Shown here piece by piece: positions 1 to 8,311 of a stretch of DNA of 63,874 bases. The stretch is from Levilactobacillus hammesii DSM 16381. GTDB taxonomy: Bacteria; Bacillota; Bacilli; Lactobacillales; Lactobacillaceae. The notes beneath the pieces are model-generated. The model saw only the letters and a program-made list of their open reading frames with translations. It was not told where the DNA came from and did not search any database. The stretch's first letter is position 1. The number at the start of each line of letters is the position of its first letter. The position numbers and the translations under genes were made by a program. The stretch spans positions 162,803-226,676 of the forward strand of contig NZ_AZFS01000061.1 in assembly GCF_001434395.1 (NCBI RefSeq). Direction: 5' to 3'.

Positions 1-3
1 TAC

Positions 4-1371
4 CTAGGCTTTCTTCTCTTGATGCCGCAATTCCAATTCGATTTCTTCCAGTGACTTGCCCCGCGTTTCGGGAACCAGGTAGTGGACAAAGAACATGGAG
101 AGCACGGCAAATACCGCGAACACGGCGAATGGTCCACCAACATTATTGTTGAAGTACGTCAGCATGACCAAGAAGAATTGGGAAACCAGGAAGTTCCCAA
201 TCCAGTTTGCCGCTGACCCAATAGAAGACCCAATCCCCCGCACACTCAGTGGGAAGATTTCACCAATCGTGACCCAGGCAATTGGCCCCCAGGAAATGGC
301 GAACCCGAAGATGTAGATGGCAATTAAGATCATCGTTGGAATGGCCGTGGTATGAATATCCATGGTAAAGTTCATGACCGCTAGGATTCCCAGCGAAACC
401 GCCATGACGACCGACCCAAACATCAAGAAGGTCTTCCGGTTGAATTTATCCATAATGAAGGTTGCCAGAACCGTGACCAAGAAGTTCACGACCCCAATCC
501 CCACGGAGATCCAGATGGCACTGCCTTCTGCGAAACCAAAGCCCTTAATAAAGACTTGAGGTAAGAAGTAAATCACGGAGTTAATCCCGACCAATTGCTG
601 CAGCAACATGATTCCCACCGCAACAATCACCGCGGGCCGCGCAACCGTAAAGAGTTCCTTCAGGCCACCCTTAGGCTGTTGTGCGATGACCTTGATATCG
701 GCTAATTCCTTTTCCGGACTATCATTCGTATTCTTCCGCAACATTTTCAAAACACTCAGTGCTTGGTCATTATGACCCTGTTCGGCCAAAAACCGTGGTG
801 ATTCTGGGAGTAACAGGCCCCCGATTAGCAGTAAGGCCGCTGGAATCAAGGCTGACCCCAGCATCCACCGCCAGTCACGAATACCCAACAGGTTGTGATG
901 CAAGAAGCCCAGGTTAGAGACGTAGGCCAACAGAATCCCCAAGGTAATCATCAGTTGGAACAAGGTCCCCAACGACCCCCGCCGTTCCGCGGGTGCCAGT
1001 TCGGCCAAGTAGGCTGGCGTCAACGCTGACGCCGACCCAACGGCCAAGCCCAAGATGATCCGAGCAACCACCATGGACCAGAAACCGACCGCCACCATGG
1101 ATAGTGAGGACCCGAGTAGGAATAGGATGGCCGCCAAGATCAGCAGGCGTTTCCGCCCATACTTGTCAGCCAATGGCCCCACACCCAAGGCCCCGACCGA
1201 TGAACCGATCAAGACGGATGAGGTGATGAACCCTGTCTGGGCGATATCCAGACTAAAGTTACTTTCAATCAGAGGCGATGCCCCAGAAATAATACCCGTA
1301 TCGAATCCAAATAGTAGTCCCCCAAGTGCACCAAACGTAAAAATAAAGAAAGTGCTTAAGTGTCGATTCAT
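4..1371 (-). CDS. MFS sugar porter (sugar:H+ symporter)
   Basis: A 455-residue, twelve-helix carrier of the sugar porter family, expected to import a pentose or hexose with a proton. Family marks are visible: GFDTGIISGA in helix 1, the D-x-Y-GRK loop after helix 2, PESPRFL after helix 6, and a C-terminal PETRGKSLEEIE tail. The XylE/AraE/GalP group is the closest type I recognise; the substrate cannot be told from sequence. The ATG at 1371 has a GGAGGG ribosome-binding site. A cre-like box lies about 50 bp upstream, so catabolite control is plausible. It is monocistronic as far as the window shows, and its stop codon lies at the very edge of the window. Confidence 0.9.
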   Translation of the reverse strand: MNRHLSTFFIFTFGALGGLLFGFDTGIISGASPLIESNFSLDIAQTGFITSSVLIGSSVGALGVGPLADKYGRKRLLILAAILFLLGSSLSMVAVGFWSMVVARIILGLAVGSASALTPAYLAELAPAERRGSLGTLFQLMITLGILLAYVSNLGFLHHNLLGIRDWRWMLGSALIPAALLLIGGLLLPESPRFLAEQGHNDQALSVLKMLRKNTNDSPEKELADIKVIAQQPKGGLKELFTVARPAVIVAVGIMLLQQLVGINSVIYFLPQVFIKGFGFAEGSAIWISVGIGVVNFLVTVLATFIMDKFNRKTFLMFGSVVMAVSLGILAVMNFTMDIHTTAIPTMILIAIYIFGFAISWGPIAWVTIGEIFPLSVRGIGSSIGSAANWIGNFLVSQFFLVMLTYFNNNVGGPFAVFAVFAVLSMFFVHYLVPETRGKSLEEIELELRHQEKKA

Positions 1372-1421
1372 TTTGTCTTCACCCTCCGACGTAAATATAA
1401 GAACGTCTATATAAATAATTT

Positions 1422-1435
1422 TGTAACCGCTTCCT
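1422..1435 (-). promoter_or_regulatory. cre-like CcpA box upstream of the sugar porter
   Basis: Read on the minus strand the site is AGGAAGCGGTTACA. It differs from the cre consensus TGNAANCGNWNNCA at the first base only. Its position just upstream of the porter fits CcpA control; this is inferred. Confidence 0.5.
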
Positions 1436-1527
1436 TAATCAGTGTACGCGTCCGTTTGCTGATACGCAATTGTCTAGACCAAAAAAGTTGCAAAAAATAG
1501 TATTTTTCGCGTTTCCATAATTAAAAG

Positions 1528-1565
1528 GCAGCGACAAATCCCGTTGTTGTTGGGTTTGTCGCTGC
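1528..1565 (-). terminator. intrinsic terminator after the hrt-like operon
   Basis: Near-perfect 14-bp stem (GCAGCGACAAA paired with TTTGTCGCTGC plus CCC/GGG) followed on the minus strand by a CTTTTAATT run. It closes the operon whose last gene ends at 1660. Confidence 0.8.
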
Positions 1566-1659
1566 TTCGGTGTATTCATTTGATTTGAAAATTTTCAAAT
1601 TAAAATTTTTCCACTCTATGAGCCTGTAAAAAAGTTAATCAACGCCACATCAATACGAT

Positions 1660-2331
1660 CTAAGCCACCGTCATCTTGCCATCCATAATGGCATAGGTAC
1701 GGTCCGCATAATCCCGCAGTCGCAAGTCATGGGTCACGACCACGATGGCCTTGTTGTGGGCCTTGGCCAGGTCATGGAGCAACTGTCCCACGACCTTGAC
1801 TCGTTCACTGTCTAACGCCGCCGTCGGTTCATCGGCTAGAATGATATCGGGATTCTGATAAAGCGCCCGCGCGATGGCGACCCGCTGCGATTGCCCACCG
1901 GACAATTCCGCTGGATATTGGTTGACCAGCTGACGGATGCCCAGCTGCGCTAACAGGTGATCCAACGCGGCTGTATCGAGATTTCCCTGTGGCTTCACGC
2001 GATCGACCAGTTTAAATTGATCCTCGACCGTGAGATAGGGCACCAGGTTGTAGGCCTGCAGGATAAAGCCAATATGATTGAGGCGCAATGCATCCCGCGC
2101 CTTACCGGATAGCTGATTGAGTCCGTTTCCCTGAACGATCACATCGCCCGCACTCGGCGTCTGAATTCCCCCCGCAATCGTCAGAAAGGTACTCTTGCCA
2201 GACCCGGACGGCCCAATCACCAGGCTAACCTCTCCTGCCGCAGCGGTGAAATTAACATCCGTCAGGACCGTCACTTCATTACTAGCGTGCCCAAACGTCT
2301 TGGTCACGTGTTTCACTTCAAGAACTGCCAT
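1660..2331 (-). CDS. hrtA: HrtA-like ABC transporter ATP-binding protein (haem efflux)
   Basis: A 223-residue ATPase of the MacB/LolD/HrtA group that should drive the FtsX-like permease encoded just upstream. Walker A GPSGSGKST lies near residue 41, the ABC signature LSGGQSQRVAIARAL near 143, Walker B IILADEPTAALD near 166 and a switch His in VVVTHD near 200. Its ribosome-binding site AGGAGG overlaps the permease stop region and only three bases separate the genes, so they are translationally linked. Gene order tetR-permease-ATPase and the operator type point to haem export (HrtBA) as known in Lactococcus and Staphylococcus. A related peptide or drug exporter is the alternative. Confidence 0.8.
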   Translation of the reverse strand: MAVLEVKHVTKTFGHASNEVTVLTDVNFTAAAGEVSLVIGPSGSGKSTFLTIAGGIQTPSAGDVIVQGNGLNQLSGKARDALRLNHIGFILQAYNLVPYLTVEDQFKLVDRVKPQGNLDTAALDHLLAQLGIRQLVNQYPAELSGGQSQRVAIARALYQNPDIILADEPTAALDSERVKVVGQLLHDLAKAHNKAIVVVTHDLRLRDYADRTYAIMDGKMTVA

Positions 2332-2334
2332 ACG

Positions 2335-3396
2335 CTAACCTCCTATGACGCTGACCGGATCAACGTTCAAAATGACTTTGACTGGAATCAAGGCCCCCAC
2401 GAGACCCGTTAACAAAATACCGCCGGTCACGCCGGCCAGTAATGGGATGTTGAAGCCCATGGGTACCCCTGCCGGTAAGGCTAAGACGGTTGCTAACGTC
2501 AAGGCGGCCCCCAGAACCAAACCGCCCACGACCAATAGCATCGCCTGGCTGAGCGTGGTCGTGACCAGTACCTTAGCCGGGATCCCTTGCGCCCGTAACA
2601 CCGCATAATTCGGTAACTTTTGCAGCGTTAAAATGTACAGGAAGACGGCAATCACGACCATAGCAATAATCATTAGGAAGCCAATCATAAAGGTAAAGGT
2701 TGTGTTCTGAGCCGAATAACCGGGTAACTTATTAATGAATTGTCCCATCGTCAGGGTGCTCAGCCCCGCGACCTTGGGCTGGAAGCTAGCCCGTTCGGTC
2801 ACGATCCCGTTGGCCTGAAAGTCACTGGTCACGTGGCTTAGCGTGCGCCAGGTTCCCAACGTCCCGTAAATGACAGGAGCCACACTAAGCTTGGCGTTAT
2901 GCGTAAAACCAACGATTTTATACGTCGTGTCCGTCGAATTTAACGTGACCCGATCCCCTAGGTGGTAGCCATTAGTCTTGAAGCTGTCATCGACCATAAT
3001 CTGCCGATTGGTGACCGGTTTGTGGCCACTGGTGACCTTGACCCGCCGGTAAATAAATTGTTGCTGGCTGATACCCAGAAACTGCGCGGATAATTTGGCT
3101 TGGCCCTTCGCTTTGGCGACGACCCCCGCTTGGCCGAGATAAGCCTCGTGCTGGGTTAGCTTGGCCTTGTCTGTGGTCTTTTTCGTCAACAACGACTGAG
3201 AAAGGCTGTCGTTGGCATCCGAATTCAACACGATCTTGCTGGCCTGCCAGGATGAAATGGCCTGGGTATTTTGCTGGGCGAGCCCGTATGCCAGACCGCT
3301 GAGGACAAATACCAGGTAGCTGACCAGGACGATCATCCCCACAATCAAACCGTAACGCAGCTTCTCGTGACGGATCTCCTTTAGCGCTAGAAACAT
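2335..3396 (-). CDS. hrtB: HrtB-like FtsX-family ABC permease
   Basis: A 353-residue membrane subunit with the MacB/FtsX plan: one N-terminal helix (about residues 15-40), a large extracellular domain, and three C-terminal helices separated by loops. The N-terminus MFLALKEIRHEKLRYGL closely resembles HrtB proteins as I remember them. The start was moved to ATG 3396, which has GGAGG seven bases upstream; an upstream in-frame start would overlap the regulator. It follows the TetR gene by two bases and precedes the ATPase by three. It should form the membrane channel that expels haem from the membrane, an inference from operon structure and the haem ligands of the regulator. Confidence 0.75.
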   Translation of the reverse strand: MFLALKEIRHEKLRYGLIVGMIVLVSYLVFVLSGLAYGLAQQNTQAISSWQASKIVLNSDANDSLSQSLLTKKTTDKAKLTQHEAYLGQAGVVAKAKGQAKLSAQFLGISQQQFIYRRVKVTSGHKPVTNRQIMVDDSFKTNGYHLGDRVTLNSTDTTYKIVGFTHNAKLSVAPVIYGTLGTWRTLSHVTSDFQANGIVTERASFQPKVAGLSTLTMGQFINKLPGYSAQNTTFTFMIGFLMIIAMVVIAVFLYILTLQKLPNYAVLRAQGIPAKVLVTTTLSQAMLLVVGGLVLGAALTLATVLALPAGVPMGFNIPLLAGVTGGILLTGLVGALIPVKVILNVDPVSVIGG

Positions 3397-3398
3397 GG

Positions 3399-3917
3399 TC
3401 ACGCCTCCTTCGGTTGTAACAGGGTCAGTGCCGTCCATAACCGCTCACGGGCCACAGCTTCACTGGCGGGCTGCAATAAAATTTCCTTGATAGCCGCGTG
3501 GCTCAACACCATCGCCGCCCAAGCAATGGCGGGTAACTGCGCAGACACCGGTGTCACTGGCAGCAGGCTTTCATTCTCGGCGTAGTGCCGGCGGATAAAG
3601 GCGTAGTATTGGCTATCATTGACCTGGTCGACAAAGTCCACGACGCCTCGGTAAATCCGTTTGGCGTCAAACACCTGCCGCTCATCCCCACCGGCATCCC
3701 GGTGAATCTGACTCAACGCCACCTGATAAAGGTACTGATAGGCATCCGTCAAATCCGCAAAGTACTTGTAAAAGGCGCCCCGGGCAATCCCGGCACTGGT
3801 CACGATCCGGGCCACTTGAGCCTCGGCCAGGCCGTGATCGGAGAATTCTGTCAATAAGGCCGCCGTGATGCGGTCTTTTTTAGCTGTTGGTAAATGATCA
3901 AACGTCGTTGAAGGCAA
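3399..3917 (-). CDS. hrtR: HrtR-like TetR-family haem-sensing repressor
   Basis: A 172-residue TetR-family protein starting at TTG 3917, which has GAGAGGAG eight bases upstream; upstream in-frame codons lack such a site and run through the operators. The HTH covers about residues 12-55 and ends in ARGAFYKYFAD. From this start a histidine falls at residue 72 (SQIHRD) and another at 140 (LSHAAIKE). Lactococcal HrtR binds haem through His72 and His149, so both ligands appear to be kept. It should repress itself and the downstream permease and ATPase until haem binds. Two operator palindromes flank its promoter. A drug-responsive TetR is the alternative. Confidence 0.75.
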   Translation of the reverse strand: MPSTTFDHLPTAKKDRITAALLTEFSDHGLAEAQVARIVTSAGIARGAFYKYFADLTDAYQYLYQVALSQIHRDAGGDERQVFDAKRIYRGVVDFVDQVNDSQYYAFIRRHYAENESLLPVTPVSAQLPAIAWAAMVLSHAAIKEILLQPASEAVARERLWTALTLLQPKEA

Positions 3918-3940
3918 GGGAAAAACTCCTCTCTCTAATC

Positions 3941-3963
3941 GAAAGTGACATCGTGTCACTTTC
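3941..3963. promoter_or_regulatory. operator palindrome 1 of the hrtR-like repressor
   Basis: Perfect inverted repeat GAAAGTGACA-TCG-TGTCACTTTC immediately downstream of the -10 box, between promoter and ribosome-binding site. It shares the GTGACA/TGTCAC half-site with the second palindrome. Confidence 0.75.
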
Positions 3964-3966
3964 GGT

Positions 3967-3995
3967 ACTATAGCACGATGGTGACACCGTGTCAA
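3967..3995 (-). promoter_or_regulatory. promoter of the hrtRBA-like operon
   Basis: On the minus strand TTGACA (3990-3995), a 17-base spacer and TATAGT (3967-3972). The -35 overlaps operator 2, as expected for autorepression. Confidence 0.8.
3982..3994. promoter_or_regulatory. operator palindrome 2 (HrtR-type)
   Basis: TGACAC-C-GTGTCA, a 6+1+6 perfect palindrome overlapping the -35. The lactococcal HrtR operator, as I recall it, has the same TGACAC-N-GTGTCA core. Confidence 0.7.
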
Positions 3996-4056
3996 CTTCA
4001 TTGGTACCTCCCTCACCTTCATTCGACCAACCCTACCTAACCGCAGTCTAATCAAA

Positions 4057-4091
4057 AGGCACCCTACCCGATTCTTTCAGGTAAGGTGCCT
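4057..4091 (-). terminator. terminator after the MFS gene at 4120-5310
   Basis: Stem AGGCACC-TACC / GGTA-AGGTGCCT with one mismatch, followed on the minus strand by TTTTGATT. Confidence 0.65.
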
Positions 4092-4119
4092 AGACCTTCA
4101 TCTTTCGTGTTGCCAGGGG

Positions 4120-5310
4120 TTAGTCTTCAACCGCCAGCTTTTCCGGCTCGCCAATCACCCAATGTCCCAGCAAGGCGACGACCAGGAAGGCCGCGGCGAC
4201 ACCGCAGACACCGAGCCAACCGGCGTGGGTCCACGCCCAGGTGGCGGCCAACGTGCCGATCGATCCCCCTAAGAAGTAGCTGAACATAAAGACCGAGTTG
4301 TTGCGGCTACTTAATTGGCGATTCAAGGATTGGACAATTGCCTGATTGGAAACCTGACTGAACTGCGTCCCCAAGTCCAGCAGAATGATCCCCAGAATCA
4401 GACCGATCATCCAGTGCCCCACGACCCAGAAAATCACGAAGGCGATCCCGGAAAGGGCCATCGATAGCGTAATCGTAAGCCGGGGCGAACGCCGGTCAAC
4501 CAAGTTACCAATCATGGGTGCGGCCAGTACCCCCGCGATTCCCAAGAGCCCCAGCAAGCCGGCTACGTTACTGCCTAAATGGTAGGTCGCGGCCAAATAA
4601 AAGGCCAGGGTCGACCAAAGCACGTTAGACATGCCGAAGAGGCAGAAACCGTTGATGGCTGCCCCGCGCAGTGCCCGTTGACTCGTAAACAATTTGGGCA
4701 GCATGCCAATCACCGACCAATAGCGCAGGTTCTGGTGTCCCCGCGCATCCCGGGGCAACTGGACGTGCACGATGGCTAAGAAGATCAGGTCGATCCCCGC
4801 CGCCAGCAGATAAATGTACTGCCACGGCATGATGCTCCCCAGCAGGCCACTAAACGACCGGGAGAGTAGGATCCCCGTTAACAAACCACTGAGCACAATT
4901 CCCAGTACCCGACCACGTTGCAACGCCGGCGCCAGATATCCCGCATAGGGAATAATGATCTGTGGCGCGACCGACGTGATTCCAACGAGCGCCGTGGCGA
5001 CCGCAAAGACACCGGCATTGGGTGCCCAAAAGGCCAACAATAAGGAAAAAATCGATAGGGTCATCATGAATTGAATCAAATGATAGCGATCAAAAATATC
5101 GCCCAACGGCACGATGAGGAGCAGGCCAAACGCGTATCCCAACTGCGTGACCATGGCCAGTGTCCCCACTGCTGCCTTGGAAATGTCAAAATCGGTCGCA
5201 ATCAAGTTCTCAATGGGCTGAATAAAGTTCAGGTTGGCCACGATCACCCCGGTGACCACCGCCATGAGTAGGATTGTCCGTCTCGACAGTGTTACTTCTT
5301 GTGTCTTCAC
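4120..5310 (-). CDS. MFS transporter (DHA-type exporter)
   Basis: A 396-residue, twelve-helix major facilitator of the drug/metabolite exporter type. The motif-A loop after helix 2 reads PLGDIFDRY, and helices alternate with short loops throughout. The GTG at 5310 was chosen because GGAGG lies eight bases upstream; the longer frame upstream has no such site and lacks membrane-protein character. It is transcribed alone, with its own terminator. Substrate unknown. Its position next to the haem efflux operon may only be proximity. Confidence 0.8.
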   Translation of the reverse strand: MKTQEVTLSRRTILLMAVVTGVIVANLNFIQPIENLIATDFDISKAAVGTLAMVTQLGYAFGLLLIVPLGDIFDRYHLIQFMMTLSIFSLLLAFWAPNAGVFAVATALVGITSVAPQIIIPYAGYLAPALQRGRVLGIVLSGLLTGILLSRSFSGLLGSIMPWQYIYLLAAGIDLIFLAIVHVQLPRDARGHQNLRYWSVIGMLPKLFTSQRALRGAAINGFCLFGMSNVLWSTLAFYLAATYHLGSNVAGLLGLLGIAGVLAAPMIGNLVDRRSPRLTITLSMALSGIAFVIFWVVGHWMIGLILGIILLDLGTQFSQVSNQAIVQSLNRQLSSRNNSVFMFSYFLGGSIGTLAATWAWTHAGWLGVCGVAAAFLVVALLGHWVIGEPEKLAVED

Positions 5311-5472
5311 TTTAAAAACCTCCTCACAGTAGTTTAAGCTACTTTCATGAAAAAGGAAAATAAACCTGACAAATTGCGAAAGCACCACACAATTTTCATG
5401 AATTTGAGTAACCCCACTCCCCCACTCTTTATTAATTTCACATATAAAAACAACCTTCCAGGCCAAAAAAAT

Positions 5473-5511
5473 AGCGTCAATCCACTCCCGTTTTCAGGAT
5501 GAACTGACGCT
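5473..5511 (-). terminator. terminator after the secreted phosphatase gene
   Basis: AGCGTCA / TGACGCT stem followed on the minus strand by ATTTTTTTGG. Confidence 0.75.
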
Positions 5512-5517
5512 TGTAAA

Positions 5518-6774
5518 CTATTTCTTGGTTACATATTTATTTAGGATCCAGGCCGTGTGGCCACTAGCATCTTTAATTTGATAGTACGTGTAGGTCTTAT
5601 GTTTGATTTTAACCTTTTCGGACTTGACCAAGCGCCACTTCTTCGCGGTCTTAGGCGTCTTTCCCTTGGCATGCTTGAGCTTGGCATCCTTGAACCATGG
5701 TTTGTGTGCTTTCACCCGGTAAACCCGCTTGGTATGCAACTTCTTGGTTTTGAGAATCTTGACCTGTTTGGCCTTCTTCTTGGGCTTGGTTACCTGGTCG
5801 CCGTCCCCGTTTGTCACCACTTCCGGCTTAGTCTCGGGTTGTGGCTTAGGTGTTTCTGGTTGACTGGGGAGGGTCGGCGTGGGGTTCGGTTGGGCGGGCT
5901 CGCTGGGTGCTGGGTAGGGCGTTTGTTTCCCATCCGTTGAGACTAAGTACTTGGCCCGTAGCTTGGCTTGGACCGTGGGCGAGATCGCCAGTGCCGTATC
6001 GATGTAGTTCTGGAGTGAGCCATAGTTCTTTTCAATGTCCCGGTAGTATTGGCTGATCCACTCGATCTTAACGGTTCTGCCCGTGTATTGCGACAGCATG
6101 AAGTCATTGACAATGGTCTGCTTGTCCATACCCAGAATTGCCATGATCAGAACCGTCGCGATCCCCGTGCGATCCTTACCGGAGGAACAGTGGTACAGGG
6201 TGGAGCCGCCGTTATTTACGGCCAGCATGTTTAAAAACTGCCGGTAACCCGTAATCGCAGGGTAGCCGAAGGTCAACCGCTGATTGTAGAAATCACCGTC
6301 ACCCCCACCATCCGTGTAAGCGTGCGGCCCTAGAATTGAAATATAGGTTTCCTTGGCGCCCGGAATCGCAACGTCCGGTGCGGACTTCACCTGCCCTGGT
6401 GTTCGTAAGTCGACGACTGATTTCACGCGGTACTTATCCGTGAATGTCTTAACGTCATCTGAGTCCAGCTTGTTTAAATTATCCGACCGTAGGAGTTGAT
6501 AGTGACGAATCTGCCACTTACCATCGGCAGTCTGGTACCCACCGAGATCACGTGTATTCTTGGTGTTGTGCAAAACGACCAGCGTTTTAGCTAGGTCCTC
6601 TTTTTTGGACCCATCTACCAGAAGTGTCGTGGCTTTCCCCGTATCAGCCGACTTCACCTGCCCGGCGACTGGTGGCTGTGCTGTCGTAGCGGCTATTCCA
6701 GGCGTAACTCCCACACCCGCCAAGGCTATCGCGGCGCCGAATAAGCTCAATGATTTAATCATTAGATGCTTCAA
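5518..6774 (-). CDS. secreted tyrosine-protein phosphatase with C-terminal SH3-like wall-binding region
   Basis: A 418-residue exported phosphatase of the bacterial tyrosine/lipid phosphatase (Tyr_phosphatase2) family. A signal peptide covers about residues 1-29 (hydrophobic core, then GIAATTA). The catalytic P-loop HCSSGKDRTG holds the nucleophile Cys196 and Arg202 of CX5R, and NTRDLGGY near 77-84 is the family's N-terminal motif. After a Pro/Thr-rich linker (about 285-320) comes a lysine-rich SH3-like domain ending in AWILNKYVTKK, probably for binding the cell wall. The TTG at 6774 has GGAGGG seven bases upstream; the internal ATG at 6762 is too far from it. The extracellular substrate is unknown. 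Confidence 0.8.
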   Translation of the reverse strand: MKHLMIKSLSLFGAAIALAGVGVTPGIAATTAQPPVAGQVKSADTGKATTLLVDGSKKEDLAKTLVVLHNTKNTRDLGGYQTADGKWQIRHYQLLRSDNLNKLDSDDVKTFTDKYRVKSVVDLRTPGQVKSAPDVAIPGAKETYISILGPHAYTDGGGDGDFYNQRLTFGYPAITGYRQFLNMLAVNNGGSTLYHCSSGKDRTGIATVLIMAILGMDKQTIVNDFMLSQYTGRTVKIEWISQYYRDIEKNYGSLQNYIDTALAISPTVQAKLRAKYLVSTDGKQTPYPAPSEPAQPNPTPTLPSQPETPKPQPETKPEVVTNGDGDQVTKPKKKAKQVKILKTKKLHTKRVYRVKAHKPWFKDAKLKHAKGKTPKTAKKWRLVKSEKVKIKHKTYTYYQIKDASGHTAWILNKYVTKK

Positions 6775-7035
6775 TTCATAACCCTCCTACTCTCTCAAGT
6801 GCCAACATCATTTACAGGGATTAGGATAGCAGCGCCACGTTTATTTTATGCAAATATTCTGTATAAAATTTGTAAATAGAAATTTATATCAAAAACTAAT
6901 TACGATTTTCTCAGTTTCGGAATCCTTAAAAGCCATCGTGCCTCTGCCTTTCAGACGCATCACAGGATCAGCGCATCCGGACTAGATCCACGTAGATCGC
7001 CGCGAGGCCAGCAGATACAAATATTCCTTTACTAA
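6775..7035. other. intergenic region with no recognisable gene
   Basis: A/T-rich upstream region of the phosphatase followed by about 120 bp of mixed sequence. I see no convincing reading frame or known RNA here. Confidence 0.6.
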
Positions 7036-7079
7036 AAAGCTGATTGCGAAAAATCATCAGATTTCCCGCAATCAGCTTT
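7036..7079 (-). terminator. bidirectional hairpin terminator
   Basis: Perfect 13-bp stem AAAGCTGATTGCG / CGCAATCAGCTTT, with TTTTTAGT on the minus-strand side. It follows the small membrane protein gene at 7129-7353. Confidence 0.75.
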
Positions 7080-7128
7080 CATTTTACAGAGCTACTCTTA
7101 GTCTGTTTTCAGTATTTATTTTTACTTT

Positions 7129-7353
7129 TCATTTCTCAAACACCATAATTACGATAGCACCAACTAATGTCCCACCTAGAATCCAAGCAATAGTCATTAA
7201 ATTAAAACTAAATACTGACGGCCACATAATCGGTAATAGGAAGAATCCGATAAGAAAAACCAAGTAAAAAACAAAATACCGTTTTAATCTACTCTTTATT
7301 ATTGCCACCCCCACTTCGTCATGCCGTGAACACTGAAGTTGTAAGCTACCCAA
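7129..7353 (-). CDS. small two-helix membrane protein
   Basis: Up to 74 residues with two predicted membrane helices (about residues 26-48 and 54-71) and a basic segment KSRLKRYF before the first. The TTG at 7353 is weakly supported. An inner GTG that would begin at VAIIKSR is equally possible, and no strong ribosome-binding site is seen for either. I do not recognise the family. An in-frame hydrophobic coding remnant lies directly upstream (7346-7431) and overlaps its start, so this may be the surviving part of a decayed two-gene unit. Small-peptide immunity or toxin-type membrane proteins look like this, but nothing proves that role. Confidence 0.45.
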   Translation of the reverse strand: MGSLQLQCSRHDEVGVAIIKSRLKRYFVFYLVFLIGFFLLPIMWPSVFSFNLMTIAWILGGTLVGAIVIMVFEK

Positions 7354-7431
7354 ATTTCACCTTTATCACGCTACCGGCTAATACGCCAACAGCAACCGTA
7401 ACTGCTAAGACAGTTCCGATAGTCCCCTTCT
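7346..7431 (-). pseudogene. hydrophobic coding remnant without a start codon
   Basis: A 28-codon open stretch encodes a glycine/valine-rich hydrophobic peptide (GTIGTVLAVTVAVGVLAG) ending in KVKFG and a stop that overlaps the next gene's start. It follows an in-frame stop and has no usable ATG/GTG/TTG near its beginning. It may be a decayed small membrane peptide or chance. Confidence 0.25.
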
Positions 7432-7676
7432 AATTATGTTACCAGTAAATAAGACTATGTTATATCAATAATTAAAAATATTTTTCCTGCCAGATTTCCT
7501 TAAAACATTTCTCGACTTAGTTTATCAAGATCTGACAGTGAATTCTCTGTCCTTATTTCTTTCATTGCGGTCGTAATTCAATGGAATTTTCAACTATTTT
7601 CAAAATAATCCTTACGAAATGAAAATAAACATGGTATGCTAACAGCTCGTGGGAAATACAAACGAGGAGTTACACC
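7432..7676. other. intergenic region upstream of the DUF2798 gene
   Basis: A/T-rich and without a convincing gene. It should hold the promoter of the plus-strand gene at 7677, but I do not see a near-consensus pair to commit to. Confidence 0.5.
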
Positions 7677-8183
7677 ATGCCTAGAAACTTTAAAGAAGAA
7701 CTTTTATTCACCGCCGTCATGGCCGGACTGATGGTCCTGGTCATGGCCGGCTACAACATCGCCTTAGCTGACGGCTTCTCCCATCACTTCATCCGTGAAG
7801 TCTTGACGGGCTATCCGTTAGCCCTTCTGGTCGCCGCCATCTGCGACCTGGGGATCATTGGCCCCAGCGTCAAAGGCATCTTTTTCAAATTCATTTTGAA
7901 TGACTACATGAAGAAAAAACAAATCCGGATCGCCCTGACCATCTCTTGCATGATGGTTGTGGGCATGGTTACCCTGATGTCCCTGTTCGGGATGATCGTG
8001 ACCCAGAACTTTGGCGGGAACTTCTTCCTGACCTACCTGCACACCTGGATCTTCAACCTATTCATGGCCTTACCATTGCAACTCATCGTGGTCGGCCCCA
8101 TCGCTCGGGCTATCCTGGGTGCCGTCCAAAAGAAGACGACCCCTGCTACCGAGAACTTGGAACCAGAATCACTTAACGATTAA
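7677..8183 (+). CDS. DUF2798 family membrane protein
   Basis: A 168-residue protein with four predicted membrane helices (about residues 10-30, 43-62, 80-107 and 121-146). The phrase WIFNLFMALPLQL in the last helix is typical of DUF2798 proteins, which often occur as two-repeat units of two helices each. Function of the family is unknown. The ATG at 7677 has GAGGAG ahead of it, and the gene is followed by a strong terminator, so it is a single-gene unit. Confidence 0.75.
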   Translation: MPRNFKEELLFTAVMAGLMVLVMAGYNIALADGFSHHFIREVLTGYPLALLVAAICDLGIIGPSVKGIFFKFILNDYMKKKQIRIALTISCMMVVGMVTLMSLFGMIVTQNFGGNFFLTYLHTWIFNLFMALPLQLIVVGPIARAILGAVQKKTTPATENLEPESLND

Positions 8184-8196
8184 CCTAACTAAACGT

Positions 8197-8229
8197 CGCC
8201 GCTACCATTCAGTAGTCGCGGCGTTTTTT
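8197..8229 (+). terminator. terminator after the DUF2798 gene
   Basis: CGCCGC..TAC / GTA-GTC-GCGGCG stem with a three-base bulge, followed by a TTTTTT run. Confidence 0.7.
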
Positions 8230-8261
8230 ATTTTTCCATAGTCCCACGCCTGTGGAAAACC

Positions 8262-8301
8262 AATCGGCCTGTCCCGGAATCATTCTCGGGACAGGCCGAT
8301 T
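8262..8301 (-). terminator. strong hairpin terminator after Mor-like gene 1
   Basis: Perfect 15-bp stem AATCGGCCTGTCCCG / CGGGACAGGCCGATT with GGTTTTCC on the minus-strand side. It may act in both directions. Confidence 0.75.
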
Positions 8302-8311
8302 TTGGCGTTGC

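Noticed and set aside
8221-8310. Hairpin at 8262-8301 as a small RNA gene
   Set aside because: It is a plain terminator stem between convergent units with no promoter seen.
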